A DNA stretch of 64,000 nt from Pratylenchus scribneri (lineage: Eukaryota > Nematoda > Chromadorea > Rhabditida > Pratylenchidae). Both the position numbers and the translations under genes were made by a program. The notes under the pieces are model-generated. The model did no database searches, had not been told where the DNA came from, and saw nothing but the letters and a program-made list of their open reading frames with translations. The stretch covers positions 1,922,001 through 1,986,000 of the forward strand of contig JAQSEB010000032.1 of NCBI GenBank assembly GCA_030063045.1. The letters are read 5' to 3'. Below are positions 48,601 through 58,880 of this stretch, one piece after another; within the stretch, counting starts at the first letter, position 1, and each line of letters starts with the position of its first letter.

Positions 48601-49797
48601 GACCATATTTTATGACATTTTAATTGGATGAATAAATATTAATAGAAATGCCTTCATTTAAGGCCTTTAAATTAAATCAATAGAAGCTAATTAATTAAAA
48701 ATGAATGGGATTAAATGAAAGGAATTAAAATAAATAAAATTTTACAGAATCACGTGAATCCAACAAAGTTGGCTCTTTGTCCAACAGAATTTGCAATATT
48801 GTTGGATGCTCAAAAATTGTGGCCAAATGAGCCTAAAATTGAGAATGAATTAAATATAAATAAAATAATAAGGACGGTGGATGAATGCGTCCTTGGATGG
48901 CGACTTTGTGCCAATGCCAATTGGCCATATTCGAGTAAATTTCGAACTATTTCGGCATCACCGGCCACAATGGCCTCTAGGAATTGTTCATATTTTTCCT
49001 TAGGAATTTTACAATTGGGAAATAATCAAATGAGTGGCCCTCTAGCACCTTATATTCCGGCAATTGCGCCAAAAATTGTTTGGAACGGCTGTGGCCAAAA
49101 ATGAAATTTTCTCTGTGCTCTGAGCCCAACAACAAATCCGCTCTTCCGGCAAGGACCAATGCTTCGAGCGGGGCCAAATCCCCGCTGGAAATCCATCTGT
49201 TCACCTTAAGTAGTGGATTTTTTTGATGTCATAAAATTCGAAAATAGGTGAATATTTAGGTTTGCAAAAAAAATGATAAAATTTGGGGTCTAACTTCAAA
49301 TTATATGTCAACTTTTTTGAAACTCTACCTTTTTATAGAGTCCAATAACATTAAAATGTGCAATAAAAATTTTATCGAAAGTTTATCTTGCCAAGAGGTA
49401 CAGTACGGAGGAAACCTACTAGAAGGGAAAGGAAGGGGGTATCTAATTGAGTAATATGGTAGCTCAAAACCCTAAAATTCCGTTCCCTAAAACCTAAATT
49501 CACCTCCTCCGCCGCCCTTTGCCCCTCCATCGCCCTTCGGCGCCATTCATCCCCAACACTGTACGGTGATGCCATAGGCCAATGTGCGGCATGGCCACCA
49601 GCAGCCATCGATGTGTCAATTCGCAATTTTTGCTGCATTTTTCGACGTTCCCTAAGGCCATTTGCATTTGTTGTTTTTGCCTTTTCGATGCCATCATTTT
49701 CGTCATTATTTCCTTCCTCCTCCAATTGTTCATTTAAAGAAGGAACTTTCAGGGAAACTCGCCGATGTTTAATCACTTCAAGACGCATTTTGCCCAC
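33672..49797 (-). CDS. Six-module ankyrin-repeat protein, 27 exons, predicted 1,499 residues
   Basis: Exons in order: 49797-49504, 49204-49049, 48998-48876, 48832-48746, 48478-48250, 47796-47719, 47677-47503, 46895-46787, 44765-44586, 44240-44084, 43424-43274, 42728-42592, 42045-41948, 41898-41803, 41189-41012, 40247-39930, 39370-39110, 38997-38951, 38902-38852, 38795-38622, 37155-37000, 36952-36746, 35960-35814, 35767-35637, 35246-35027, 34638-34417, 33989-33672. All phases close and the total is 4,500 nt. The protein has six diverged copies (about residues 99-297, 297-477, 478-750, 856-1033, 1034-1247, 1247-1420) of one module. Each has a helical linker (like WLREGNLAKLDQLVMSGCAD), an IHKAVEEGD-type helix pair, and ankyrin repeats (ARDRHG-PLHKA, GRTALHYAA, KAGAD). 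No membrane segment or enzyme domain is seen. The acidic tail ends ERLEMPT. Introns after exons 18 and 22 need GC donors. I do not recognise a named orthologue. A split into two genes at exon 16, where an unspliced frame would stop at 39916, is the main alternative. Confidence 0.82.
34070..34375. repeat. Family A foldback element (copy A11)
   Basis: In the last intron of the ankyrin gene; the right arm ends gttgagttatgaccaaaag. Confidence 0.84.
34700..34925 (+). repeat. Family C dispersed repeat (copy C3)
   Basis: Contains ggtttaagggtttaaaggt, attggatagagctggtcag and taatttggttatggtttgg. It lies in ankyrin-gene intron 25. Confidence 0.78.
35292..35612. repeat. Family B foldback element (copy B4)
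   Basis: In ankyrin-gene intron 24. Its edge is about 25 bp from the exon 24 donor, so the splice site nearly abuts the element. Confidence 0.83.
36003..36241. repeat. Family A foldback element (copy A12)
   Basis: A shortened copy in ankyrin-gene intron 22; both outer arms are present but the centre is deleted. Confidence 0.8.
36469..36700. repeat. Family A foldback element (copy A13, right end truncated)
   Basis: The left arm is complete (tttttggctgatatcttagtg); the right arm breaks off after the gagtgcattcaggtcttta block, about 45 bp short of exon 22. Confidence 0.75.
37280..38600. repeat. 25/19-bp minisatellite, second array
   Basis: The same unit as at 18.3-19.5 kb (ctgatttgcgattgtaatt plus taattg hexamers), about 55-60 units, filling ankyrin-gene intron 20. 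A higher-order period is visible, for example two near-identical ~150-bp blocks around 38.1-38.6 kb with shared private variants such as tgtatttctg. Confidence 0.97.
39508..39788. repeat. Family A foldback element (copy A14)
   Basis: In ankyrin-gene intron 16. Its last ~95 bp are repeated directly downstream (next entry). Confidence 0.82.
39799..39890. repeat. Direct duplication of the right arm of A14
   Basis: Near-identical to about 39704-39788 (from aatgccactttttattgagc to the gatatggccaaaagaataac end). It indicates a recent local tandem duplication of half an element. Confidence 0.85.
40667..40963. repeat. Family A foldback element (copy A15)
   Basis: In ankyrin-gene intron 15; the right arm ends about 50 bp from the exon 15 donor at 41011. 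Confidence 0.83.
41314..41657. repeat. Family B foldback element (copy B5)
   Basis: From cacccaacttgagccgttta to aacggcgacaagttggg, in ankyrin-gene intron 14. Confidence 0.85.
42196..42500. repeat. Family A foldback element (copy A16)
   Basis: A full copy in ankyrin-gene intron 12, ending ttgagctattaccaaaa. Confidence 0.84.
42877..43212. repeat. Family B foldback element (copy B6)
   Basis: From ccaacttgtcgccgtttaaa to atggcgacaagttagg, in ankyrin-gene intron 11. Confidence 0.85.
45197..45388. repeat. Family A foldback element, left half only (copy A17)
   Basis: It runs from ttttggctatatctcaacaa through the centre (catgtaactatttttaaag) and then switches abruptly into the 11/22-bp tandem repeat. 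Confidence 0.82.
45391..45588. repeat. 11/22-bp minisatellite (ACGAGAATCCC / ACGAACATCCC)
   Basis: About 18 alternating 11-bp subunits, in effect nine 22-bp units, with very little divergence. It replaces the right half of copy A17 inside ankyrin-gene intron 8. Confidence 0.95.
45675..45968. repeat. Family A foldback element (copy A18)
   Basis: A complete copy downstream of the minisatellite, ending gcagagatatagtcaaaag. Confidence 0.84.
46072..46142. repeat. Degenerate right end of family B
   Basis: Contains tttgctctttaaaatgatac and aatgagttataaa in family B order. A partial remnant in ankyrin-gene intron 8. Confidence 0.45.
46386..46663. repeat. Family A foldback element (copy A19)
   Basis: Third family A copy in ankyrin-gene intron 8; both arms are recognisable though diverged. 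Confidence 0.8.
47030..47334. repeat. Family A foldback element (copy A20)
   Basis: A full copy in ankyrin-gene intron 7; the right arm has gccactttttagaggactt and ends attgagatatggttaaaa. Confidence 0.83.
47929..48190. repeat. Family A foldback element (copy A21)
   Basis: In ankyrin-gene intron 5; the left arm is clear (ttttggcccatatctcaacg) and the outer right end is eroded. Confidence 0.75.
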
Positions 49798-49895
49798 AAT
49801 TTATTTTTGAATTTTTACTTTTAAACAAAAATGGAATATTTGAGGACGGAAATAGTAGAATGGGATTGAGTGCCACCTTTACAGTACCTATGCTA

Positions 49896-50182
49896 TTTTG
49901 GCCATATCTCAACAAGGAATCAACCAATTTTGGAAGGCGTTATGTCATTCGAAAGCCTAAAATATCCTCTAAAAAGTGGCTTGACTAATTTTTGAAAAAT
50001 TAGAAAAATTTGGGAAATAAGCGGCTTTTCCTCTAAAATTCCAACTTATTACACTCAAAGGCATATAACTTTTTTTAAAGCCTTGATTTCATAAATTTAA
50101 ATAAGCCACTTTATAAAGGCCACTTTGGGCTTTCCAATGATATATTGCCTTACGAAATAGGCTAATGCCTCGCTGAGCTATC
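49896..50182. repeat. Family A foldback element (copy A22)
   Basis: A full copy starting ttttggccatatctcaacaa, about 100 bp upstream of the ankyrin gene's start codon. Confidence 0.85.
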
Positions 50183-50949
50183 AGAATTTCATTTTTAATT
50201 CAATGGCCTTCGGCTAATTTCCTGTTTTTGGATAGGTTAACTATTTTTTTCGATCCTTTAATTTTCCGGTAATTTGAAATGGGACAAACAAAACACACCA
50301 ACGAATATATAGGCAAATAATAAATATCCGGCAAATGTGTGGGGAAATTGGCAACCGCAATTAACCATTTGAGAGAAGATGGATTTGGTGAGATGAAGCC
50401 ATTTTGAATGTGGGACGGAAAAATATGGAATTAATCGGTATGGAATGGACTGTGGAAGCCCCACATAAATGATGAATGAAAGTGGCCGAATGCGCGTGAT
50501 ATTCAGCAATGGTAACACTCGATGGGTCTTCTTCTAATGTTCTCCCCGGGGATTTCATTTCAATAAAGTTTGAAATGGCAAAAATGCTCAGAAAAGTGCA
50601 TTTGGATAATTCCACCGGATGTACATTAATAAGGAAAACTTAAAAAGAATTGGCCCATTCCCTCCAAATTTAACTCCAAAATTCGAATATGTTCAAAAAT
50701 GCGTCATTCCTTCCAATTCCAACCATTCCATTTCAATGCCTTCCATCAATTAAGCAACTTTTTCCATTCATTAAAATTTTCATTTTTCCATAATCCCAGT
50801 CAAACGTCCAAATTCAGTAAAACCCTTTTCGTCATTGCGTATTCCCTCAACTAGAGGTTTCTAAAATTATATTGGTGTTTCCATTTTTTGTATTATCTTA
50901 AAATTGTCAATTCGATTGGCTAAAATGGTGGAAAAAAACATCTTCCCAT

Positions 50950-51030
50950 CTAGGGAATCGAACTTCGATTGAAATATAAAAAAATCCTTCGACTAACCCA
51001 CCACGCTAACCAAGCAACTGTCGTCCTTTT
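50950..51030 (-). pseudogene. Degenerate tRNA-like sequence
   Basis: On the minus strand a D-arm-like tgcttggttagcgtggtgg and a T-loop-like gttcgattccc are at about the spacing of a tRNA with a long variable region, but acceptor and T stems do not pair well. It is probably a relic. Confidence 0.35.
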
Positions 51031-51282
51031 CATTTAAAATTTTTAACAATAAAATGAATGGGAATTTGTCATGAGAATGAGGAGGGTGTTGCAGCGATTT
51101 GAGACCATTCAATTTTGAATGATTAGAATTCTATTTTAGAATATTATTGAACAATTTTTATACACGTATTTGGAGTTTGGATGAATAATTGAATATTGAA
51201 TACAGAAAAAGTTTTGATGATTTATTTTAATTTATTCCTATTATTTTGTTCCTTCCTATTATTTCATTCTTCAATATTTTCT

Positions 51283-52357
51283 TCATTCGATTTCTTCTTT
51301 CATCTTCTTCTTCTGAATAGCTTCAACCAATGTGACGAACATGGAGTCAATGTTGATGTTCTCGCGGGCGGAAACCTCCTAGAAAAATACAAAATTTGCT
51401 TTAAAAAATAAGTAAAAAACAACCTTGGAGGGAATACGATTCCAACGAACAAAGCCTTTAAGTTCCCCCGTGCTCACTTTCTTCTCATCATCCACCAAAT
51501 CGCATTTATTGCCCAGCAACATGAACACCGGCTCTTCGGTCCAATTTTCGGCCTTTAATTAATTAGAAAAAAATGAAAATTTAGCACTTGGTTGTTTTTC
51601 TGGTTGCAGATTTAGAAGAATAACCCCAAAAAAGTAACCCCATAGCTTCCTAAAACTAGTCATAGTCACTATGGTTGGATTATTCTATTAAAGTCTCTAC
51701 AATATCATCTTATGGCTATAGGAGTAGGCTAGAGACATCCTATGATTGATATATATGCGATAGAAGCACTCCTGGGGGGTTTTTGTTTTTCAAAACATGC
51801 AACCAGGATATAAACGATAAACATTAAAAATTTTACCTCGTAAATTTCCTTCATTCCTCGCATGAGATATTTAATCATTCCGGGAATATGTGAAAAATCA
51901 AGGTAATCAAAGCTATAGACCTGTGTAATTAGAAGAAATAAGATTTGATAATTTACTATTTGCTTAAGAACATTTGGACTTACCATGAGGATCGCATCCG
52001 CCTTTAAGTTATTTCGAGAAATTTCATCAAGACACGTCTCACTTAATTAAAAATTATGATTATTATTTAAAAAGGAAGTATTATACTAACCAAAGAATCA
52101 CACTGCACGGAGAGCCATTCACAATAAAATTATCTCGCACATTGAAGGTCGGACCTTAATTAAGGAAGGTAGATGTAGATGACTGACTGAATATTTAGTG
52201 AAGATGAAGAGCAAAATGGATAAAATTAATAGAAATAACTACCTCTTGTCTCCACATATTCCTCCATGTATTGACCAGTGCAGAAACGTTTCATGATTGC
52301 TGTTTTGCCCACATGGGGGCCGCCAACGAGCAGAATTCTGTATTCTGGAATCGCCAT
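51283..52357 (-). CDS. Divergent Ras-superfamily small GTPase without switch II DxxG or prenylation cysteine
   Basis: Six exons (52357-52243, 52154-52091, 52041-51984, 51920-51837, 51552-51424, 51378-51283) join in phase for 181 residues, normal for a Ras-like domain. The P-loop is GGPHVGKT, the guanine-specificity motif is LLGNKCDLVDDE, and the third base-contact motif is EVSAREN (SAK replaced by SAR). The usual DTAGQE after strand 3 is replaced by CETCLDE, so the DxxG glycine that contacts the gamma phosphate and the catalytic glutamine are both absent. The C-terminus is KKKMKEEIE with no CAAX or Cys-Cys, so ordinary prenyl anchoring is unlikely. It probably binds nucleotide but may not switch or hydrolyse normally. 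I cannot assign it to Ras, Rab or Rap with confidence. It is divergent with the GSK3-like gene across 543 bp. Confidence 0.85.
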
Positions 52358-52900
52358 TTTATGATGTTCTTAGTTTGAACTTTGAATGATATTTGAAGCT
52401 GGAATTCGCTGAAGAATGTGTTGAATCTCTGAACAAATATTGAATAAAATAGATAATCGATAATGCGTAAAAGAAGGTTTTTCCTTACTCCCAAATAATT
52501 GAATGGATTTGAAATTGTTATAGGCCTTCTCATTATTCTTTGGTTTTTTCCAAATTATTAATCCCGAAATATATTTTAAAAAGATAAGTAAACATAAAAA
52601 CGTAAGTTGTTAGCTTAAAATTGCCTAAATGGTTTTCACAGACCAACAATAAATTCATAACATAAATTTATTGATTGATTTGACTGAATTTCAACTAAAT
52701 ACGAAAGCGCAGAGATAAGATATTGATTGATTGGTTTGCAGTACAGTATATTGGTGAATGGTAACATTACCGTCAACCAATCAATTTCTTCCAATTTTAA
52801 TTACAATTTACTATTTAAGCCAGGCGCTAGACCAGCAACGATCAACTCCATTCATCAAACCGCAATTACCAAACAACTTTTCGCCACCACTCAACGCAAA
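52358..52900. promoter_or_regulatory. Divergent intergenic region, GTPase (-) and GSK3-like kinase (+)
   Basis: A 543-bp gap between divergent start codons; both promoters must lie here or in 5' UTR introns. No motif is assigned. An in-frame upstream ATG at 52727 could extend the kinase by 58 residues. Confidence 0.4.
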
Positions 52901-54459
52901 ATGATGCAACAAGAACCGATAAATAGCGAAATTTGGGCATGCAAGGACGCAAGCGGAGAACGAGTTCAGGTTTGTTCATCATTTTCCTTTACCAATAATT
53001 CATTTTCCCCAAAATTTACAGCTACAAATCAAGAATATATTCGATATCCGAAGTGAAGGCGCTTTTTCCCAAATGTTCTCAGCATGGGTGACCCGAGAAG
53101 AAGAAGAGGCTCCAACAAGAGTGGCTTTGAAGGAAATTGAAGTGCCAAAGAAGAATCCAAATAGTCAATACAATGCATTTTATGAAGTTTTCCTGCTTCG
53201 TCGGCTGGCAACACGTTATCCGCACAAAAGGATTGTGAGTTTTTAAAATCATCATTTATTTTATAATCTCATCATCCATTCATTTTCAGGTCGAACTTTT
53301 ATACACTCGAAGATGTGATGGCGGCAAAAACGAAAGGGGCGAGGTGGGCTTTTTTAAATCATTAATTTGTAAAATCTCAACAACATTTTCAGCCGATTCA
53401 TCTATACAAGTTGATCTTCCTGTTTATGCCGAGCAACCTCAAAGAACAAAGAGAGATATTGAGCAAGGAATGCAATTTGCTGGACATAAAATTGTACATG
53501 TGGCAACTTTTTTCCGGTTTGGATCATTTGAGAAAGGTTAGTTTTGCAAATTTACCATTCAAATTTAATCCAAATATTTTATAGGTACGGATCTTGCATC
53601 GCGACGTGAAACCAGGAAACTTGTTGGTGGACCCGGACACTGGACAACTCAAAATCGCGGATTTTGGCTGCGCCGTTCGTCTTCGCCAATACTACTCAAA
53701 CTTCAATCTGCCTACATATGCAATCACTCGACCATACAGGTAAGAGAGGGAGAATACTAAAATTGAATTAATCAATCGCAAATTTACAGACCACCGGAAT
53801 TATTATTGGGTTCAAGCGTGTACGATTTAATGGCAGGTAGGAAGAAAGGGCTGAAATGATAACAAAAAATGTTGGAAAATTTTTCAGATGTGTGGTCAAG
53901 CGGAATCGTTTTCATTGAACTATTCCTTGGAAGGACGCTTTTTCAAACACCACAGGCTTGGACTGACGAACAAAAGCGTGCAATGAGGCATCAAGTGATT
54001 CAAATGATCTTCAAATTGTTGGGACCACCGTCGGCGGATGAATTGCGCGGAATGGGAGTTAAAGATGACGTGAATATTGTTGTTGAGCATTCGGCTGATC
54101 GGCTAACAATGCAAGGACTCAGATTGGTTAGTTTTGTTTTTGGTCCATTCTTCTTTAATTATTCATTCATTTTCAGGAATTGGTGAGAATTGGCTTCAGA
54201 GATGCACAAATCCCGATCGACTTATTCGCCCGCATTCTTCAATATGTGCCAAGCCGACGACTGCATGGGCGCGATTTGCTCGGGGACCCATTCTTCGCGG
54301 AGCTGTTTGAAGATGGAAAAATGCGCCAAAATGGAAAACGAATTTCCCTGTCAATTGACCCGACATTGGATTTGCGTTCAATATGGTGAGTCAAAACATT
54401 GAATTTAATTAATCCACAATTAATGCTTTTCCCACATTTTCAGGGGTACCAAATGTTAA
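52901..54459 (+). CDS. GSK3-like CMGC serine/threonine kinase
   Basis: Nine exons (52901-52969, 53022-53234, 53290-53343, 53393-53536, 53585-53739, 53790-53836, 53888-54126, 54177-54385, 54444-54459) join in phase for 381 residues. The kinase core has VALKEIEV (lysine), a helix-C glutamate in [62 protein letters not shown] and [19 protein letters not shown]. The DPDTGQLKI segment and RPPELLLG with the CMGC insert ([17 protein letters not shown]) fit the GSK3 branch. The glycine loop is degenerate (SEGAFSQMF). Nematodes carry expanded GSK3-like kinases, some sperm-specific, and this is probably one; the canonical GSK3 residues around the activation-loop tyrosine are not conserved. Catalytic residues are intact, so activity is likely. 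The start choice MMQQEP versus an upstream in-frame ATG is open. Confidence 0.88.
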
Positions 54460-55262
54460 TGGATGCGCCGAATCAGGATGGATGGATGGATGTATGAAAA
54501 TGGAAGAGAATTGAATGAATCCAGCAGCAGACGATGGCATAGATATTTTGTTGTTTTGTATTTTTTTATGTTTTGTAATCCTCCTCAATTATTGTTTCCA
54601 CCTACATTCATTTATTATTGTATTTTTTCCCTCAATTGTTCCCTCATCTCATATTTTTTGTTTGTTATTTTCTGTGAATAAATTTTTGTTCATTTTCGGT
54701 ATTTTTTGTTCTATGAGATTCCATTAAAATTGTTGGCGACAAGGTAAGGTAAAATTCATTTTTGCGGACAATCCTCAACCCGATTATTCGCACCCTTGTC
54801 CACATCCGCATTAATTGAATGATAATGCATTTGTAAAGGGAAAACGAGTCTAATTTTCCTAAATTCGAGTAAATTCCATATAACCTATTGGCCCCAATTG
54901 CTTCACACTTTATTACAAATTAATAAATTATTCCCAATTTTTTCCTGCCCTCATTTTTGGCGAATTATTGAGTTGAATTTTATTAAAATGATTTATTCAG
55001 TCAAACATAAAATTATTGTTGTATCTTTTTGAAAAATTAAAATGAGAACCTGTTGGAAAATGACCCATAAAAAGAAGATTAACAACGTAGATTGATTGAA
55101 TTTGATGGGATTAAGTCAGCAGAGAGAGGAGGGAAAACATAAAACACGTGATTCCGAATTATATTCAACAAGATTTGATGATTAATTAAAGGCATAAAAA
55201 TGGCAAGAGATTAAACAAATATATTTGTCTTGTGGTCTTTTCTGCATCCATCCATCCATTTT
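54460..55262. other. Convergent intergenic region, kinase and LOTUS-Tudor gene
   Basis: About 800 bp between two convergent stop codons. AT-rich, with presumed 3' UTRs of both genes. No foldback copy is seen. Confidence 0.5.
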
Positions 55263-58200
55263 TCATTGATCGGCGGCAAGTCGGACTCGACAGAAATTGG
55301 GCAACACTTCGACAATGTCCACAGTGAATTCACAGTTCGCTTGGCTCCAAAGTTGCTTCAATTTCGCCTGAAAATTGTCAAATTATTCAAATAATATTTT
55401 CCATTCATTTTACCTCATCCGCGTCAACAAATTTGGCAGAAAAATGGCAAGATGGGAAACGCCAATTGGGGAAATTGTTGGGCAGCTGGAAAATGTGCTT
55501 GCGGAGAATGTACCGCTCTCGGCCATTGTCAATGTCGCGAATAATCGTCCGTTCCTCGCCGTCGTGTCGGATGAATTGGCCACGGCACAGTGATTTACTG
55601 GCGGCATCCAGGAAGAAGACACGTTGATTGGGCAGACAATTCTCGAAGGGTGGTTCACGGATGTCCTCCAAAATTTGCTTATACTCGCTGAAAAATGGTC
55701 GAAATTTATATGAATTGGAGGAAAATTATTACCTGAGTAATTCTTGGAAATTTTTGAAAATTTGTGAAAGTTGAAGAGTGACGCAAACATCCGGCGATTT
55801 GTAGTCAACCATAATCACTTTGTGCCGTTCACCTCGGTGCAAATCAGAATTGTTGTAGAAGAGGGAAGAATCCGTTGGAAATGTGCAATTCTAAATAAAT
55901 TAGGCTTATTTGATTACAAAATTTTAGGAAATTTTTGAAAATTTTCAAATTTAAGGGCCTCTAGTTCGAATCCACTTATGGGAAAATATATTTCTTGATG
56001 CGTTTTAGACATTCTACTTCTATAAAATTTCAGCTAATTCTCCAGCAGTAAATACCTGCGAATTTGGTTGGACATTCATGGCCGTCACAAAGATGCCATC
56101 GCCTAAAAATTAATCCAAAATAAAGTTTAAAAATAATTTATTAAACCTTGGAATTCGATTCGGAATGATTCGCTGAATAATCGCAAATAGCCAAGGAAGG
56201 CAGTCTGAGTCTCCAACAAAATTTCCGAAAATTGTTGCGGGTGGGCCATTGCCTTGATCCGGCCAAAAAGTTGATTCAACGGTTTTCGCGGTCCATTCTT
56301 CGCTTTGAACAACAATTGCTGCGCAAAAATGGCCAATTCCGCAAATTGATCAAAATCCTTCGAATTGGTGGTGCTGGGTCCTTGGCCTCCTCCTCCTCCA
56401 TTTGTGGATGGAATGGGCGATGGCAATGATGATGGTGGTGGTTGAAGTGAGGATGAATTACGGCCGGATGTTGTTGGCGATTGCATTTGATGGGCACCAC
56501 CACCAACAATTGATGAGATTGGTGATGGCTAAAATTGGGTCAAAAATTTATTTTTGTCTACAAATTAAAATGAAAGTTCCTGGACCTGGGACCGAGGACG
56601 ACTGCTACCGGGCGTTGGTGCAGCCGATGCCGAGGATGATGGGGCATTTTTACCAACGAAGACTGCTGGATCGGCTACGGCATCTTTACAAAAATTTCAG
56701 ATTATTTTTTTTAATTTTTAATAATCTTTTACCGGTTAATGCTCGCAACAATCGAATTTCATAGCTATAGGTCTTCTCCTTCTCCGCAATTTTGAACATT
56801 TCCGAGGCCGGCCATTTGCACCGTTTAAAACGATCCTTGACAATTTTGATGGTCTCCTCGCTGCCCAACAGTCGATTCCACTAGAAAATATTTGATATAT
56901 TTTTTAAATTATTTTTTTAAACCTCTTTGGTTGTTAAATCCGCACGAAATGCATTGCTGTAGGCCGTTTGGAGCTTTTCCATTTTGGCTGACGAATAAAC
57001 GCCATCATTCAAACGGAACAAATGGATTAGACGATACAAATCGGACTGTAGAATATTCAAGTTATTTTTGGTTACAAATTATTAATTCTGATTTTATTTC
57101 TATATTTAAAATCTTATTCGATAATTTGAACAGATTTTTTTTACTTTTGATTGATTTTATAATAAATAATTTACTGGAATTGTTGGTGGCGCCCATTGTT
57201 GCATTTCATCAATAAATGCCGTGCATTCCTCATTGTCTTCCGCCCATTCCTTGTCCATTTCCAGTGGGCATTCCCATTCGGATTCACTGTCATAGAACAT
57301 TTCTTCTCCATCATCTTCATCCTCATCCTCAAAATCGGATGGTTCTGCCCAAATGTCGATTCGCTCTCTGCTCCCAACCGATGAGCCTTTTCCACTGGCC
57401 TCGTTGGAAGGTGGCACCCGAAAGTCCTCAGTCCAATTTTTGCTAAATTTATTGAATATTTATTAAATTTGGAAATTTATTCAAACCTTTCCCCGATGTG
57501 TCCATTCATCATTTTTGGTTGTTGACTATTGGATGATGATGAAGATGTCGCCGGTTGTTGTCGAATATTTATTTCAATTTTATTCTTCGCCTTTGGCGGT
57601 TGCACCACCACATCGCCAAAATCGTTGACCATCGGCCGTGCATTCTTTTTCTGATTTGACGCAGGGACATGACCTTAAGATTTTGTATTCAATAAACTGT
57701 CCTTCCTCTTCTAAATCTATAATCCTTCGGTGTTGCGGTCCCAAAAAAAACTATCATCTTCTTGATATTTTGCTCTATCTTATTAGGAAGATAGTATCAG
57801 ATTTGGTGTTCTGATTGAGCTCAGAATCAGAAAAGTCAATAATTTTTAAATTTATTTATTTTTTTGGCACCGCAGACCGCAATTCCGAATGATTTTTTTT
57901 TATTTCACAAACCATTTTGTTTTGATGAATTTGAGGACCGCTGCTGTTGTTGCGAATAAATATCCATCAATTCTTGGGCAGAAAATTTGTTGCCAACAAA
58001 TGGACGTCGAACCTGGCCTAATGGCACCAAATTGGCATTTTTGCTTCCTCCAGGCAAATTCGGCGGTGGCATTGATGATCGGGGCTGAGCCTTCATTGGT
58101 GGTGGTGGCTGGTTTCGCTGATAGACCGAACGCAATTGCTGCTGCTGTTGAGGTTGTCGTGGTGCCGGTGGCATTGACAAAAATCGCGGTTGTTGACCAG

Positions 58201-58880
58201 GTGGAGGTGGAAACGGAATTTGCTGCTGTCCACCAATGATGGCCCAGGCCGATGATGGCGGAAATTGGGGTTGCATTGGAGGAGGCGGAATTTGATGAAA
58301 TCCGGGTGGTGGAGCCATTGTCATTGGAATTGACTGTAGATGTGGTGGAATTTGTGCCAATCGAATTGCCGGTGGCTGCTGATTTTGAACAGGAATCATG
58401 TTCGGATTCGGCAAGTTCATTTGATTACGCTGCTTCGCCTTGCTCTCCCTGATGTACCTAAAAATTTTATTTAAATTCAAAATCATTAAATCAAACTTTA
58501 TTTTGTCCATTTCTCTGTTGGTCTTATCGATCAGTGCCATATTTTCCTTGATGTCATCAGTCACGACAGGGCGAAGATGCACAGATCCATCCGGTAGCTC
58601 ATTGATGATCACTTGTTCCGGGAATGATTTCAGCAAATTGAGAATGTCACTGGCTGGATTTTGTGTGGAAAATCCAAACCGATGCGCGTAATCAAGGATA
58701 TTCTCGTTCCAATCCTCCCTTAAATTTTAATAAAATTTAACTGATTTTTAATATTTAAAATGCTTACGAAAATAGTCTGCAAAATTCCTTCGCATTATAA
58801 CCTTTATTTCCATTGGCCCCAAGTGAGGAAAGCAGGCAATTTTTAAACTTGTCACGGATCTTGGCCGTTTCCTCGCTCAT
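55263..58880 (-). CDS. LOTUS (OST-HTH) and Tudor domain protein, TDRD5/TDRD7-like
   Basis: Thirteen exons (58880-58768, 58718-58497, 58457-57913, 57673-57487, 57442-57175, 57045-56923, 56880-56733, 56683-56586, 56528-56147, 56102-56056, 55890-55733, 55687-55414, 55367-55263) join in phase for 889 residues. Residues ~5-90 form a LOTUS-like winged helix (KNCLLSSLGANGNKGYNAKE, then AHRFGFSTQNPASDILNLLK and INELPDGSVHLRPV). A Pro/Gln-rich low-complexity stretch follows (~115-295), then an acidic segment (~370-430), a helical middle, and near 700-870 an extended Tudor domain (ENCLPNQRVFFLDAASKSLC, then RGQFIRHDGEERTIIRDIDN). LOTUS plus Tudor proteins work in germ granules and small-RNA pathways by binding Vasa-type helicases and methylated arginines; nematode LOTR-1 has this architecture. 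Orthology is inferred from domains only. Confidence 0.85.

Larger units (their letters stand above)
49798..51282. other. Intergenic region, ankyrin gene 5' side and GTPase 3' side
   Basis: Contains the presumed promoter of the minus-strand ankyrin gene, foldback copy A22 and a tRNA-like stretch near 51.0 kb. No protein-coding gene is recognised. Confidence 0.45.
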
